A DNA stretch of 64,000 nucleotides. Origin: Alsobacter sp046349155. Lineage in GTDB: Bacteria > Pseudomonadota > Alphaproteobacteria > Rhizobiales > Beijerinckiaceae. Below the pieces are notes generated by a model. The model worked only from the letters and a program-made list of their open reading frames with translations. It was not told where the DNA came from and did no database searches. The DNA lies in NCBI GenBank assembly GCA_046349155.1, contig JAXMCW010000001.1:1488001-1552000 (forward strand), in the 5' to 3' direction. Positions 7,841 to 16,052 of this stretch are shown one piece after another. Within the stretch, counting starts at the first letter, position 1. Each line of letters starts with the position of its first letter. The position numbers were made by a program, and so were the translations under genes.

Positions 7841-7872
7841 TTGCAAAGGCACATTAGAAGGCCTATATAGGC
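7841..7872 (+). promoter_or_regulatory. Sigma-70-like promoter with palindromic operator over the -10 (copy 1)
   Basis: TTGCAA (7841-7846), a 17-bp spacer and TATATA (7864-7869). The -10 is the centre of a perfect 12-bp palindrome GCCTATATAGGC (7861-7872). The same -35, spacer length and palindrome are kept at 60603-60634 although much of the spacer has changed, so selection is likely. The gene starts 20 bp further on at TTG 7892 behind GGAG. A repressor bound to the palindrome would block the promoter; its identity is unknown. Confidence 0.7.
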
Positions 7873-7891
7873 GTTCAATGGAGTGCGGTCG

Positions 7892-8566
7892 TTGAGCAAT
7901 ATCACCTTCAAGCGCGGACAGGCCGAGTGGGCGATCTGGAACTGGACCCTGGCGGGTCGTCCAGGTCCCGACAGCATGCCCGTGCTGATGAAGGCCCGCA
8001 TCAACAAGCTGCTCGAACTCGATCGGCGGGACGCAAGCCTGACAAGCGAGCAGTCGATGTCGCGCTTTGCCTTCCTCGAACACGCCCCTGCCGGGACCGG
8101 CAAGGATCTGGAGCTGACCACGTTCGATACGTTCTGCTTGGCGCTCGCCTCTGACATGCTCGCCTTCGGGTTCAAGCAGTCGGAGGTCGTCTTCCTGTTC
8201 CGTCACATTCGGGGGACGCTCCAGGGTTGGTTCGAGGAGGCCCTGGCTTACCCGGCCTTGGGGCAGCGCGCTTTCCTCAAACACTATCCAGATAAGCCCG
8301 AAGATCCTGACAGGCCAGGAACTGCCGATCTGGCGATCTTCATGGTCCAAGAGCGGATTGAGACGACGGACATGGTGGAGCAGGGGACGCCTCTCCTGAT
8401 GGAGCCTGCTTTCTACGAGGGGCGCACGAAATTGGCGGGGCATTTTGCAACATTCGGCATGAGCCAGCGCCGCCAGGCCTACGTCGTGGAGATCGCCAAC
8501 GCGGCGGCGTGGATCTCCAGCGCCCTTCAAAAAGCCCCACGCATCACGCGCGGCCGTCGCGCATAA
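7892..8566 (+). CDS. Hypothetical 224 aa protein of the cassette (copy 1)
   Basis: I do not recognise the family. The sequence is soluble and probably mostly helical: LSNITFKRGQAEWAIWNW at the start, a central FDTFCLALASDMLAFGFKQ followed by SEVVFLFRHIRGTLQGWFEE, then LAIFMVQERIETTDMVEQG and GMSQRRQAYVVEIANAAAWI, ending in a basic tail ITRGRRA. I chose TTG 7892 because copy 2 also has TTG at the homologous codon with the same GGAG nine bases upstream. A GTG at 7883 would add three residues but is not conserved. The gene is first in the plus-strand cassette and directly behind the palindromic promoter, so a regulatory or early role is possible (inference). Confidence 0.75.
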   Translation: MSNITFKRGQAEWAIWNWTLAGRPGPDSMPVLMKARINKLLELDRRDASLTSEQSMSRFAFLEHAPAGTGKDLELTTFDTFCLALASDMLAFGFKQSEVVFLFRHIRGTLQGWFEEALAYPALGQRAFLKHYPDKPEDPDRPGTADLAIFMVQERIETTDMVEQGTPLLMEPAFYEGRTKLAGHFATFGMSQRRQAYVVEIANAAAWISSALQKAPRITRGRRA

Positions 8567-8582
8567 GTCTGGAGGTCGTCCC

Positions 8583-9974
8583 GTGCGTCGCACTGCGTCG
8601 AAAAGAAAACCGGATACGGCACTCAAAACGGGGGCCGGCCTCATGGAATCGACCGTCCTCCCGGTACGGCTCAACGACCGGGTCGAGCGCCTGCCCGTGG
8701 CTGCTCTGAAGCCCTATGCCGGGAACGCCCGGCGCCACTCCAAAAAGCAGATCCGCCAGATCGCGGACAGCATTCGCGCGTTCGGCTTCAACGTGCCGCT
8801 GCTGATCGATCGTGAGGGCACCATTCTCTCCGGGCACGGCCGCCTGGAGGCAGCGCTGCTGCTTGGCATGATCGAGCTGCCGGTGATCCGGGTGTCGGAT
8901 CTCTCCGAGGCCCAGAAGCGGGCGCTAATCCTGGCTGAAAACAAGATCGCCGAGAACGCCAGCTGGGACCAAACCAAGCTCGCGCTGGAGTTGCAGTCGA
9001 TCATCGAGCTCGATGCGGATTTCGAGCTGACCATCACAGGCTTTGAGACGGGCGAGATCGACAGCACGTTGCAGATCCTCTCGGGCGCCGACGAGCAGGA
9101 CTCGATCAACGACCTCGTTCTGCCGGATCCCGCGCGGGCAGTCTCCAAGCTTGGCGATCTCTGGCATCTCGGGTCGCATCGTTTGTTGTGCGGCGATGCG
9201 CGAGAGCGCTCGTCCTATGAGCGACTGATGGCCGGCGAGCGTGCGCAGATGGTGTTCACCGATCCACCCTACAACGTGCCGATTGCCGGCCACGTGACGG
9301 GCAAGGGCCAGCACCAGCATCGCGAGTTTGCGATGGCGTCTGGCGAAATGAGCGAGGCTGAGTTTTCAGCCTTTCTCGCGGGCTTCATCGAGCCCCTGGT
9401 CGCCTCCTGCGCCGATGGCGCGGTGAGCTTCGTCTGCATGGATTGGCGCCACTTGCTTGCGCTGCTGACGGTGGGCGCCGCGCACTTCTCGGAACTCCTC
9501 AACCTATGCGTCTGGAACAAGTCGAATGGCGGGATGGGTAGCCTCTACCGCTCGAAGCACGAGCTCATCGCCGTCTTCAAGGTGGGCAAGGGTCCGCACA
9601 TCAACAACATCGCTCTGGGACGCCATGGACGCAACCGTACGAATGTGTGGGACTATGCCGGCCTCAATGCTCCAGTCGCGGGTCGCGACCGCGCTCTTGC
9701 CCTCCACCCGACGGTGAAGCCGGCGCCGCTTGTGGCCGACGCCATCAGGGACTGCTCGAACCACGGCGACCTGATCCTCGACCCGTTCTGTGGAAGCGGC
9801 ACAACGCTGATCGCGGCGGAGAAGACCGGGCGTGCCGCCCGCTGCATGGAGGTCGATCCGCTTTACGTTGACGCCGCCGTGCGGCGCTGGGAGCGCGCCA
9901 CGGGACTTAAGGCGCGACACGCCGACACCGACCGACTCTTCGGCGCGGATGGGTCGGAGGAGGCCACGCCATGA
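8583..9974 (+). CDS. ParB-domain DNA methyltransferase (N6-adenine/N4-cytosine, beta-type) copy 1
   Basis: 463 aa. Residues about 25-120 form a ParB/sulfiredoxin-like domain (LKPYAGNARRHSKKQIRQI, ILSGHGRLEAALLLG, LILAENKIAENASWDQTKLA). From about residue 190 it is a DNA methylase with catalytic motif IV in MVFTDPPYNVPI and SAM-binding motif I in LDPFCGSGTTLIAAEK. The motif order IV then I is that of beta-class enzymes. No restriction endonuclease lies beside it, so it is probably an orphan, phage-type methylase protecting or marking element DNA. Start is GTG 8583 with GGAGG at 8571-8575, the same as in copy 2. The stop overlaps the next start as ATGA. Confidence 0.9.
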   Translation: MRRTASKRKPDTALKTGAGLMESTVLPVRLNDRVERLPVAALKPYAGNARRHSKKQIRQIADSIRAFGFNVPLLIDREGTILSGHGRLEAALLLGMIELPVIRVSDLSEAQKRALILAENKIAENASWDQTKLALELQSIIELDADFELTITGFETGEIDSTLQILSGADEQDSINDLVLPDPARAVSKLGDLWHLGSHRLLCGDARERSSYERLMAGERAQMVFTDPPYNVPIAGHVTGKGQHQHREFAMASGEMSEAEFSAFLAGFIEPLVASCADGAVSFVCMDWRHLLALLTVGAAHFSELLNLCVWNKSNGGMGSLYRSKHELIAVFKVGKGPHINNIALGRHGRNRTNVWDYAGLNAPVAGRDRALALHPTVKPAPLVADAIRDCSNHGDLILDPFCGSGTTLIAAEKTGRAARCMEVDPLYVDAAVRRWERATGLKARHADTDRLFGADGSEEATP

Positions 9975-10450
9975 CCCGCAGACGCATGTCAGATACCGCT
10001 CGTGGCGAAACGGCCTTGTCCACCGGTGGCGAGGTCCAAACGTCATCCGACTATCAGGTGGGATATGGCAAGCCGCCAAAGGAGACCCGCTTCAAGCCCG
10101 GTCAGTCCGGCAACCCGCGTGGACGACCCAAGGGTGCGCAGAACGTCGAGACGATCCTGCGTAAGGAACTACTGGGGCCGATCACGGTCGTGGAAGATGG
10201 GCGGCGCCGGAAAGTGCCTCGCCTCGTCGCGTTGATCCGGCGGCTGATGGAGAAAGCCTTCGGGGGCGACGTCCGTGCCGGCATCAGGCTGCTCGAGTTC
10301 GCTACGAGGCTGGCTCCCGAGGAGATAAAGGCCGCAGTGGGCCGTGACATGCTGCCCGACGAATCCGATTTGCTCGACCTCCTGACTGCGCGGGCCACGC
10401 GATTGGCTGCGGAAGGTGGAGAGCGCAACGGGGGAGGGGATCATGAATGA
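9971..10450 (+). CDS. DUF5681 protein, possible terminase small subunit (copy 1)
   Basis: 159 aa. It contains the family hallmark VGYGKPPKETRFKPGQSG followed by NPRGRPKGAQN, then basic RRRKVPRLVALIRRLMEKA and a C-terminal helix-rich region. DUF5681 genes commonly sit directly before terminase large subunits, and a DNA-recognition (TerS-like) role is a reasonable inference, not an established fact. The start overlaps the methylase stop by four bases, and its stop overlaps the terminase start by eight bases, so all three are translationally coupled. Copy 2 carries an in-frame TAG near codon 25. Confidence 0.85.
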   Translation: MTRRRMSDTARGETALSTGGEVQTSSDYQVGYGKPPKETRFKPGQSGNPRGRPKGAQNVETILRKELLGPITVVEDGRRRKVPRLVALIRRLMEKAFGGDVRAGIRLLEFATRLAPEEIKAAVGRDMLPDESDLLDLLTARATRLAAEGGERNGGGDHE

Positions 10451-11855
10451 CCACGTTCTCCTCCACCGTCTGCTTCGGGAAGATCCCTTCGCCTTCACGG
10501 CGCGTGTCTTCCAAACGGTGAACCCGGGCACCCCGTTCATCGACAGCTGGCACATCGACGCCATCGTGCACCAGCTTGAGCGGGTGAGGCGCGGGGAAAC
10601 GCGGCGTCTCATCATCAACCAGCCCCCGCGCAGCCTGAAGTCCTTGACGATCTCGGTGGCCTACGCAGCCTTCCTGCTCGGCCACGACCCCGGCCTCAAG
10701 ATCTGGGTCGTGAGCTATTCGGAGCAGCTCGCCGGCGAACTTGCCCGGCAGTTCCGGGCCGTGGTGACGTCGCAGTGGTACCGACGCATCTTCCCCGAAA
10801 CGCGCGCGGCGAAGGATACCACGCACGAGTTTGTGACGACGAAGGGCGGCGGGCGCCTTGCCCTGTCCATGGGGGGATCCATCACAGGCCGAGGCGCCGA
10901 CCTCATCATCCTCGACGATCCCATGAACGCCGACCAGGCAACGTCCAAGGCCGCCCGCGAGAGCGTCATCAAGACCTATCGCGGCAGCCTCGTCTCGCGC
11001 CTCAACGACAAGACCAAGGGTGCGATCCTCGTGGTGATGCAGCGCCTTCATGAAGAGGACCTCACGGGTGCTCTTCTTGATGATGGTGGGTGGGACCACC
11101 TGTGCCTTCCTGCCATCGCGCCGGAGCGCGAAGTCGTGCCGATCGGAGGCGGCCGGGTCCATATTCGCGAAGCCGGTGATCCCTTGCAGCCCGAGCGCGA
11201 AGGTCTCGAGGTCCTCGATGGGCTCAAGGCTGAATTGGGCAGCTTCACGTTCTCGGCCCAGTATCAGCAAAGCCCGGTTCCACTCGAGGGCAATCTGATC
11301 AAGGCCGAATGGCTGCGGACCTATGACCACCCACCCGCGCACGATTCCGACGGGCGGATCGTGCAGAGCTGGGACACCGCGTCCAAGCCTGGCATTGACA
11401 ATGATTTTTCGGTGTGCACGACCTGGCTCAAGAAGGGCACGGACTACTACCTCCTCGACGTTCTGCGGGTGCGCTGCGACTTTCCGACCCTTCAGCAACA
11501 TGTACTCAACCAGGCGCAGCGGTTCGGCACCCATGTCGTGCTGATCGAAGAGACGGGATCCGGGACAGCTCTTATCCAACTTCTGAACGACAAGCGGAGC
11601 CGCGTGCGGCCCATCGGGGTCACGCCGAGGGTCGACAAGGAAACCCGCTTGTCTGTGCACAGTCCGATGTTCGAGTCTGGCCAGGTGTACCTGCCGCGGA
11701 CTGCCTCGTGGCGCGAGGATTACATCACCGAACTCCTCGCCTTTCCGGGGGGCCGTTACGACGATCAGGTCGATAGCACATCGCAGTTCCTGCAATGGGC
11801 GAAGGACCAGTCGCGCCGTCGGGGCCCCATCTCGGTCCCTAGCAACCTCTATTGA
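10443..11855 (+). CDS. Phage-type terminase large subunit (copy 1)
   Basis: 470 aa, complete. The ATPase half shows a deviant P-loop NQPPRSLKSLTISVAYAAF and a Walker B LIILDDPMNADQ. The nuclease half shows the acidic triad regions SWDTASKPGIDNDFS, LIEETGSGTALIQLL and PGGRYDDQVDSTSQF. It would cut and pump DNA into a prohead. No portal, capsid, protease or tail gene follows in this copy; instead DUF3489, DUF2924 and a recombinase do. ATG 10443 is chosen because it follows a strong purine-rich site and is conserved in copy 2; a GTG at 10416 is in frame but not needed. Nucleotide identity with copy 2 rises sharply after about 10515. Confidence 0.92.
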   Translation: MNDHVLLHRLLREDPFAFTARVFQTVNPGTPFIDSWHIDAIVHQLERVRRGETRRLIINQPPRSLKSLTISVAYAAFLLGHDPGLKIWVVSYSEQLAGELARQFRAVVTSQWYRRIFPETRAAKDTTHEFVTTKGGGRLALSMGGSITGRGADLIILDDPMNADQATSKAARESVIKTYRGSLVSRLNDKTKGAILVVMQRLHEEDLTGALLDDGGWDHLCLPAIAPEREVVPIGGGRVHIREAGDPLQPEREGLEVLDGLKAELGSFTFSAQYQQSPVPLEGNLIKAEWLRTYDHPPAHDSDGRIVQSWDTASKPGIDNDFSVCTTWLKKGTDYYLLDVLRVRCDFPTLQQHVLNQAQRFGTHVVLIEETGSGTALIQLLNDKRSRVRPIGVTPRVDKETRLSVHSPMFESGQVYLPRTASWREDYITELLAFPGGRYDDQVDSTSQFLQWAKDQSRRRGPISVPSNLY

Positions 11856-12042
11856 AGAATGCGCACTTCGACCCTCGCTCTCGCGCAAAAATGGACTGGA
11901 CTGTCGCGGGCAAGAGAGCGTTGCTGGGTCTCGGCGCCAGGGCAAGGTTTGCCGGCGCTTCTCCACCCCGCAGGCCGCAAGGCCGACCGCGGGGTTGCGT
12001 CAGTGACGGCGATGGTGCCGTCGCCTGATGCTGGAGAACACG

Positions 12043-12606
12043 ATGCCCCGCAAGACCCCTTCGACCCTCACTCCCACCCTCACTGACACGCAGCTCGTCC
12101 TCCTCTCGGCCGCCGCGCAGCGGCAGGATCGCGTCCTTGAGCAGGGCGAGACCATGACCGCGCGCGCCTTCACCCGGGCCCTGAACGGGCTCCTGAAGGC
12201 GGGGCTGGTCGAGGCGCTGCAAAGCAGGGACGACGAACCCAGCGCCGAAATCTACGCGGCTACGTCCGCCGGTCTGGCGGCGATCGGCATCGAGGCCGAA
12301 CCCACACCCTCGTCCGACGAAACGGTCGACTGGATCGTGGATGGTCAAATGGTGTTGACCCCGCCCTCGGAGGATACCCTTCGCCAGAACCCGACCACCA
12401 AGCGCGCCTTGATCATTGCGATGCTAGGCCGCGAGGAAGGCGCGACGATCGCGGAGCTCATGGCCGCCACGGGCTGGCTCGCGCACACGACCCGCGCGGC
12501 GCTGACGGGCCTGCGCCACAAGGGCCACCGTGTGGAGCGCTCGCGCCTGGACGAGGGGCCGTCGATCTACCGCATCGTGACCGATGCTCCCGAGAGGGCC
12601 GCGTAA
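12043..12606 (+). CDS. DUF3489 domain protein
   Basis: 187 aa beginning MPRKTPSTLTPTLTDTQLVL. The C-terminal region holds TKRALIIAMLGREEGATIAE, then ATGWLAHTTRAALTGLRHKG and IYRIV, the recognisable DUF3489 winged-helix-like domain. The N-terminal half (LSAAAQRQDRVLE through GLVEAL) looks like another helical DNA-binding module. I chose ATG 12043, which has GGAG eight bases upstream, over ATG 12028. DUF3489, DUF2924 and a large serine recombinase are a recurrent trio in alphaproteobacterial genomes; here their reading frames overlap head to tail. Role in recombination is inferred from that association. Confidence 0.88.
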   Translation: MPRKTPSTLTPTLTDTQLVLLSAAAQRQDRVLEQGETMTARAFTRALNGLLKAGLVEALQSRDDEPSAEIYAATSAGLAAIGIEAEPTPSSDETVDWIVDGQMVLTPPSEDTLRQNPTTKRALIIAMLGREEGATIAELMAATGWLAHTTRAALTGLRHKGHRVERSRLDEGPSIYRIVTDAPERAA

Positions 12607-13088
12607 TGGCCGTTTCGCGGGCCGCGGACACGTCCCTGGAGGCCGAGATCGCGCATCTGCGTGGTCTCGACCTCGCCGGGCTTCGGGCCCGCTGGCGCAG
12701 CGTTACGGGGCGCAACGCCCCGTCGCACGTGCCCAAGCATCTGCTGTTCCGAATCCTTGCGTATCGCGTGCAGGCCGATGCGCTTGGCGATCTCGACAAG
12801 GCCACGCTCCGGTATCTCGAAGAGCTCGGCGGGGGAGGGGGATCGCATCGGGGGACCAGCGAGCGCTTGCCCTTGCCGGGCGAGGGAGCCCTCCGGCCCG
12901 GCACGTTGCTGATGCGGGAATGGCAAGGCGTCCAACATCGCGTCATGGTGCTCGACGAGGGTTTTGCCTGGAACGGCACCACCTACCGCAGCCTCTCGCA
13001 AGTCGCGCGCGCCATCACTGGCACCCGCTGGAGCGGACCGCGCTTCTTCGGCACCGGCAAGGCCAGCGTGCGGGAGGTCGCGCCATGA
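12606..13088 (+). CDS. DUF2924 domain protein
   Basis: 160 aa. It has EAEIAHLRGLDLAGLRARW, PKHLLFRILAYRVQADALGD and a C-terminal region GTLLMREWQGVQHRVMVLDE followed by FAWNGTTYRSLSQVARAITG and TRWSGPRFFG. These are the typical DUF2924 features. The start shares one base with the DUF3489 stop (TAATG) and the stop overlaps the recombinase start as ATGA, so translation is coupled through the trio. Likely a DNA-binding accessory of the recombinase; unproven. Confidence 0.9.
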   Translation: MAVSRAADTSLEAEIAHLRGLDLAGLRARWRSVTGRNAPSHVPKHLLFRILAYRVQADALGDLDKATLRYLEELGGGGGSHRGTSERLPLPGEGALRPGTLLMREWQGVQHRVMVLDEGFAWNGTTYRSLSQVARAITGTRWSGPRFFGTGKASVREVAP

Positions 13089-14746
13089 CCAAGGGCCCCA
13101 CCAAGCGGTTGCGCTGCGCCATCTACACGCGGGTGTCGACGGACCACGGGCTCGAGCAGGACTTCAACTCCCTTGACGCCCAACGCGACGCGGCCGAGGC
13201 CTACATCAAGAGCCAGGCCCACGAGGGCTGGACCCTGATCCGGACGGCCTTCGACGATGGCGGCTTTTCCGGTGGTTCCATGGAGCGACCCGCGTTGCAG
13301 CGACTGCTGGCGGACATCCGCTCAGGAAAAATCGACGTCATCGTCGTCTACAAGGTCGATCGATTGACGCGGTCCCTGGCCGACTTCGCCAAGCTAGTGG
13401 AGCTCTTCGACGCCAATCAGGTGTCGTTTGTCTCCGTGACCCAGTCCTTCAACACCACGACGTCCATGGGCCGGCTGACGCTCAACGTGTTGCTCTCCTT
13501 CGCCCAGTTCGAGCGGGAGGTCACCTCCGAGCGCATCCGCGACAAGATTGGAGCCTCGAAAAAGCGAGGTCTTTGGGTCGGGGGCATGGTGCCACTGGGC
13601 TATGCGAGCCAGGAAAAGAAGCTCGTCGTCGTCGAGGAGGAGGCCGAGCGGGTTCGCTTGATCTTCCGCCGTTACCTCGAACTAGGAAGCCTCAATAGGC
13701 TGCTGCGAGAGCTGCGCGACAGGGGCATTGTCACCAAACTTCGGATGCTCTCCACCGGTCGGACTCGCGGCGGCATTCGCTTCACCCGGGGATCTCTCGC
13801 CTATCTGCTGCGCAATCGCTTCTACATCGGCGAGGTCGTCTACCGCGGCTCGATCTGCCCGGCCGAACACGAACCCATTCTGGATCGCTCCCTGTTCGAG
13901 GCGGTCCAGCACAAGCTCACTGGCCAACAGCAAGGGCGGGCCCGAGAGCGGCACGGATCGCAGGCACTGCTGACGGGCAAGCTGTTTGACGACAAGGGCA
14001 ACCGAATGTCGCCGTCCCACGCCCGCAAGGCGGGACGGACCTACCGCTACTACATCTCCTCCGCGTTGCATCAGGGGCGGCGGGAGGAGTTGGGATCCGT
14101 TCCCCGCGTCTCCGCACCCGACATTGAAGCTGTCATAGTCCGTGCGGTCCGAGAGCATTGCCCTGTCGCCGCCGCGCTCAGCGCCGACGAACTGATCGAG
14201 CGACATCTCGTTCGAGCGAGGCTGTCCTCCGCCTCGATCGTGTTGGACCTGCTCCCGCACGACGCAAAGTCCAGCCTTCAGGCAGCAAACGGAGATGCGG
14301 ACCAGGACGAGCCCACACCGGAGAAGATCACCATTGCGTGGACGCGCGCTCCTACCCGGCGCGCACGTGACATCATCCTCCCCAAAGAGGCGGGCCTAAA
14401 ACCCGTTCAGCCGATCGACGCCTCCACCCGAGCGACCCTGGTCAGGTCGATTGCCTTGGGCCGTCGCTGGCTCGCCGAGATCGTCGCCGGTCGCGTCGAA
14501 AGCCCGCAGGTCATCGCCAGCCGGGAGGGCTGCAGTCCGCGCCGCGTGACCATGATGATCTCACTAGCCTTCGTAGCGCCCGAACTGGTCAGGGCCGCGA
14601 TCGATGGCCGACTCCCGCGAGGAATCGGCTTTAGCCGCCTCGTCGATCCGCCAGCGGAGTGGTCCAGGCAAGCTGAGATGCTAGGTTTGCCCAGTCCTCA
14701 CACTTTAAAACCAGCGACGGTCTACGAGTGCGATGCGTCAATCTGA
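13085..14746 (+). CDS. Large serine recombinase (resolvase/integrase family)
   Basis: 553 aa. The N-terminal resolvase domain has the catalytic serine in AIYTRVSTDHGLEQDFNSLD and the arginine-rich helix region VVYKVDRLTRSLADFAKL, then SFNTTTSMGRLTLNVLLSFA. The recombinase domain follows (GYASQEKKLVVVEEEAERVR, RNRFYIGEVVYRG), and a long C-terminal region includes GRTYRYYISSALHQG. Such enzymes integrate or excise mobile elements at short att sites. It is the last gene of the module, followed by 1.3 kb of gene-poor DNA. ATG 13085 is fixed by the ATGA overlap with DUF2924; a longer frame to 12584 is only open by chance. Confidence 0.93.
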   Translation: MTKGPTKRLRCAIYTRVSTDHGLEQDFNSLDAQRDAAEAYIKSQAHEGWTLIRTAFDDGGFSGGSMERPALQRLLADIRSGKIDVIVVYKVDRLTRSLADFAKLVELFDANQVSFVSVTQSFNTTTSMGRLTLNVLLSFAQFEREVTSERIRDKIGASKKRGLWVGGMVPLGYASQEKKLVVVEEEAERVRLIFRRYLELGSLNRLLRELRDRGIVTKLRMLSTGRTRGGIRFTRGSLAYLLRNRFYIGEVVYRGSICPAEHEPILDRSLFEAVQHKLTGQQQGRARERHGSQALLTGKLFDDKGNRMSPSHARKAGRTYRYYISSALHQGRREELGSVPRVSAPDIEAVIVRAVREHCPVAAALSADELIERHLVRARLSSASIVLDLLPHDAKSSLQAANGDADQDEPTPEKITIAWTRAPTRRARDIILPKEAGLKPVQPIDASTRATLVRSIALGRRWLAEIVAGRVESPQVIASREGCSPRRVTMMISLAFVAPELVRAAIDGRLPRGIGFSRLVDPPAEWSRQAEMLGLPSPHTLKPATVYECDASI

Positions 14747-14846
14747 CGCGCGCCTTCTCTGTGCCGAGCAATTTCGTGATCTAAGATTAGCAATCATCAG
14801 ACGGTAAATCTGACGTGACGATATCAATGTGAGTCGGACCTGACAC

Positions 14847-15050
14847 ATGACCTCCGGTGCAGATCACTTGCTAGAACACGCGCGTGCCAACGGAGGCAAC
14901 CTTATGGTGCCTCGTTTTTTGGGGCAGGAGCCGGACATCCTTCAGCTCTATGAGGCAGGGCTGATCGAGCTCGACTGGCTCAATTGCTCCGATGATGTGG
15001 TCGCGTTTTTCGTTGTGAGCCATGAGAACTCCGCGGCGCGGTCCGCGTGA
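14847..15050 (+). CDS. Possible small hypothetical protein
   Basis: 67 codons (MTSGADHLLEHARANGGN...) with plausible composition and a pattern LQLYEAGLIELDWL that could be a short helix pair. There is no clear ribosome binding site and no recognisable family. It lies alone behind the recombinase in an otherwise gene-poor stretch, so it may be a remnant or spurious. Confidence 0.3.
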   Translation: MTSGADHLLEHARANGGNLMVPRFLGQEPDILQLYEAGLIELDWLNCSDDVVAFFVVSHENSAARSA

Positions 15051-16052
15051 TTTATCATCTCGGCAGACCGGTGTTGCGATGAGTATTCCGAGCGGCGGCC
15101 GGCACTGTTTAGCGACCGAAAACACAAGGCTCCCGAGAACTTCCCGTTGGCAACGGGTCTCCCCGAATCTTCCAACCCGTCTCCGCTGGTGGTGCGCATT
15201 CGAGACCAGGAAACGGAATTGAACCCGCAGAGACTGGGCCCCAGTGAGCCGCCGAGGGGTGCGCCCAAAGCGAACTAGAGACTGGGTCCGTCAAATTGCC
15301 CGACCTTAAGCCTCGGATTTACGGCCCTTTTTCCGTGCGTCGCGGAAAATGGCAGTTCGGCGGGGGAGGGTGGTGGTGGAGGCAGTCAGCGCGAACCGGT
15401 CTCAGTGCCCCGCTTCCCTGTTCTGCGGGAAAATACAGGGATTTCGACAGAAATTCAGTGGCTTTCGTGCGTTTTCACTAGTGCAACCCATTCATTCTCC
15501 CTTTGTTTTTGCGATATTCCCTGCAATCTTGAACAGGGAAATTTGTTTGGAGGAGCAGGGAAATTTTGTGGGGAGCTGGGATCCGGCTGGTTTGATCTGG
15601 GATTAAGGAGAACTTGCCCCCTCGACCGCAATTAACCGGTCGTCGAGCCTTGCCAGAACTTGAGCTGCTCCCCATCCTTGGATCGCCCGGCTGGGCTCTT
15701 CCAGGGGGTATTTAGCTGCTCCCCACCGACCGGGCTGCGAACTTAATCTGTCCGGAATAAGAGTGTGCTGGCTGCCACAATCGGCGCGTTGATCATGGCA
15801 TTCAGCGAGGCAGCGTTCGACAGGTAATGGGCCGGCTGACAATTAGTGTGTTAGGTGCTTGGGCATTCGACTTTTGAAACGTGTCGGTAAGTTCCGCCCT
15901 TCGGCAAAGGGTGCTGGGCCGCCGAATGCCCGTAAGAGAACAAGAGCTACCGCGAAGAGATGCCCCAGCTCAAGCGTTCAGAATATCACCTCACAGCGGT
16001 AGAGGGGTGGGAAGCTTCGAGGTCCTGGTTATCGTCGAGCCAGACATCGACG
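15051..16052. other. Gene-poor stretch downstream of the recombinase, with short repeated motifs
   Basis: About 1 kb with no convincing gene. TTCCCTG or its complement CAGGGAA occurs at 15414-15420, 15517-15523, 15534-15540 and 15556-15562, with a near match CAGGGAT at 15436. AGCTGCTCCCCA is directly repeated at 15663-15674 and 15714-15725. GGGCATTCG (15861-15869) and CGAATGCCC (15923-15931) are inverted arms around 53 bp. Similar CAGGGAA-rich intergenic stretches are familiar from rhizobial genomes near mobile elements. Probably decayed element DNA. Confidence 0.5.

Larger units (their letters stand above)
7322..11225 (+). repeat. Direct repeat copy 1 of the methylase/terminase cassette
   Basis: This block aligns in the same order and orientation with 60083-64000 (offset 52,761-52,775 bp). 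It holds a DUF6508-like gene (minus), then the unknown 224 aa gene, methylase, DUF5681 gene and terminase (plus). By eye the DUF6508-like proteins are about 77% identical (110/142) and the first 261 terminase residues about 97% (7 differences). The end given here is where copy 2 leaves the window, not the true limit. In this copy the cassette continues into DUF3489, DUF2924 and a serine recombinase. Confidence 0.9.

Noticed and set aside
8583..9974. Restriction-modification system
   Set aside because: The methylase has no endonuclease or specificity gene beside it in either copy; it is better described as an orphan, element-borne enzyme.
12584..13084. N-terminal extension of the serine recombinase
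   Set aside because: It is the alternative frame of the DUF2924 gene; ATG 13085 begins the conserved resolvase domain with an ATGA overlap.
15190..15290. tRNA or tmRNA 3' end on the minus strand (GGGTTCAATTCC at 15226-15215)
   Set aside because: The T-loop-like sequence is present, but the flanking T-stem does not pair, and no acceptor, D or anticodon arms can be drawn around it.
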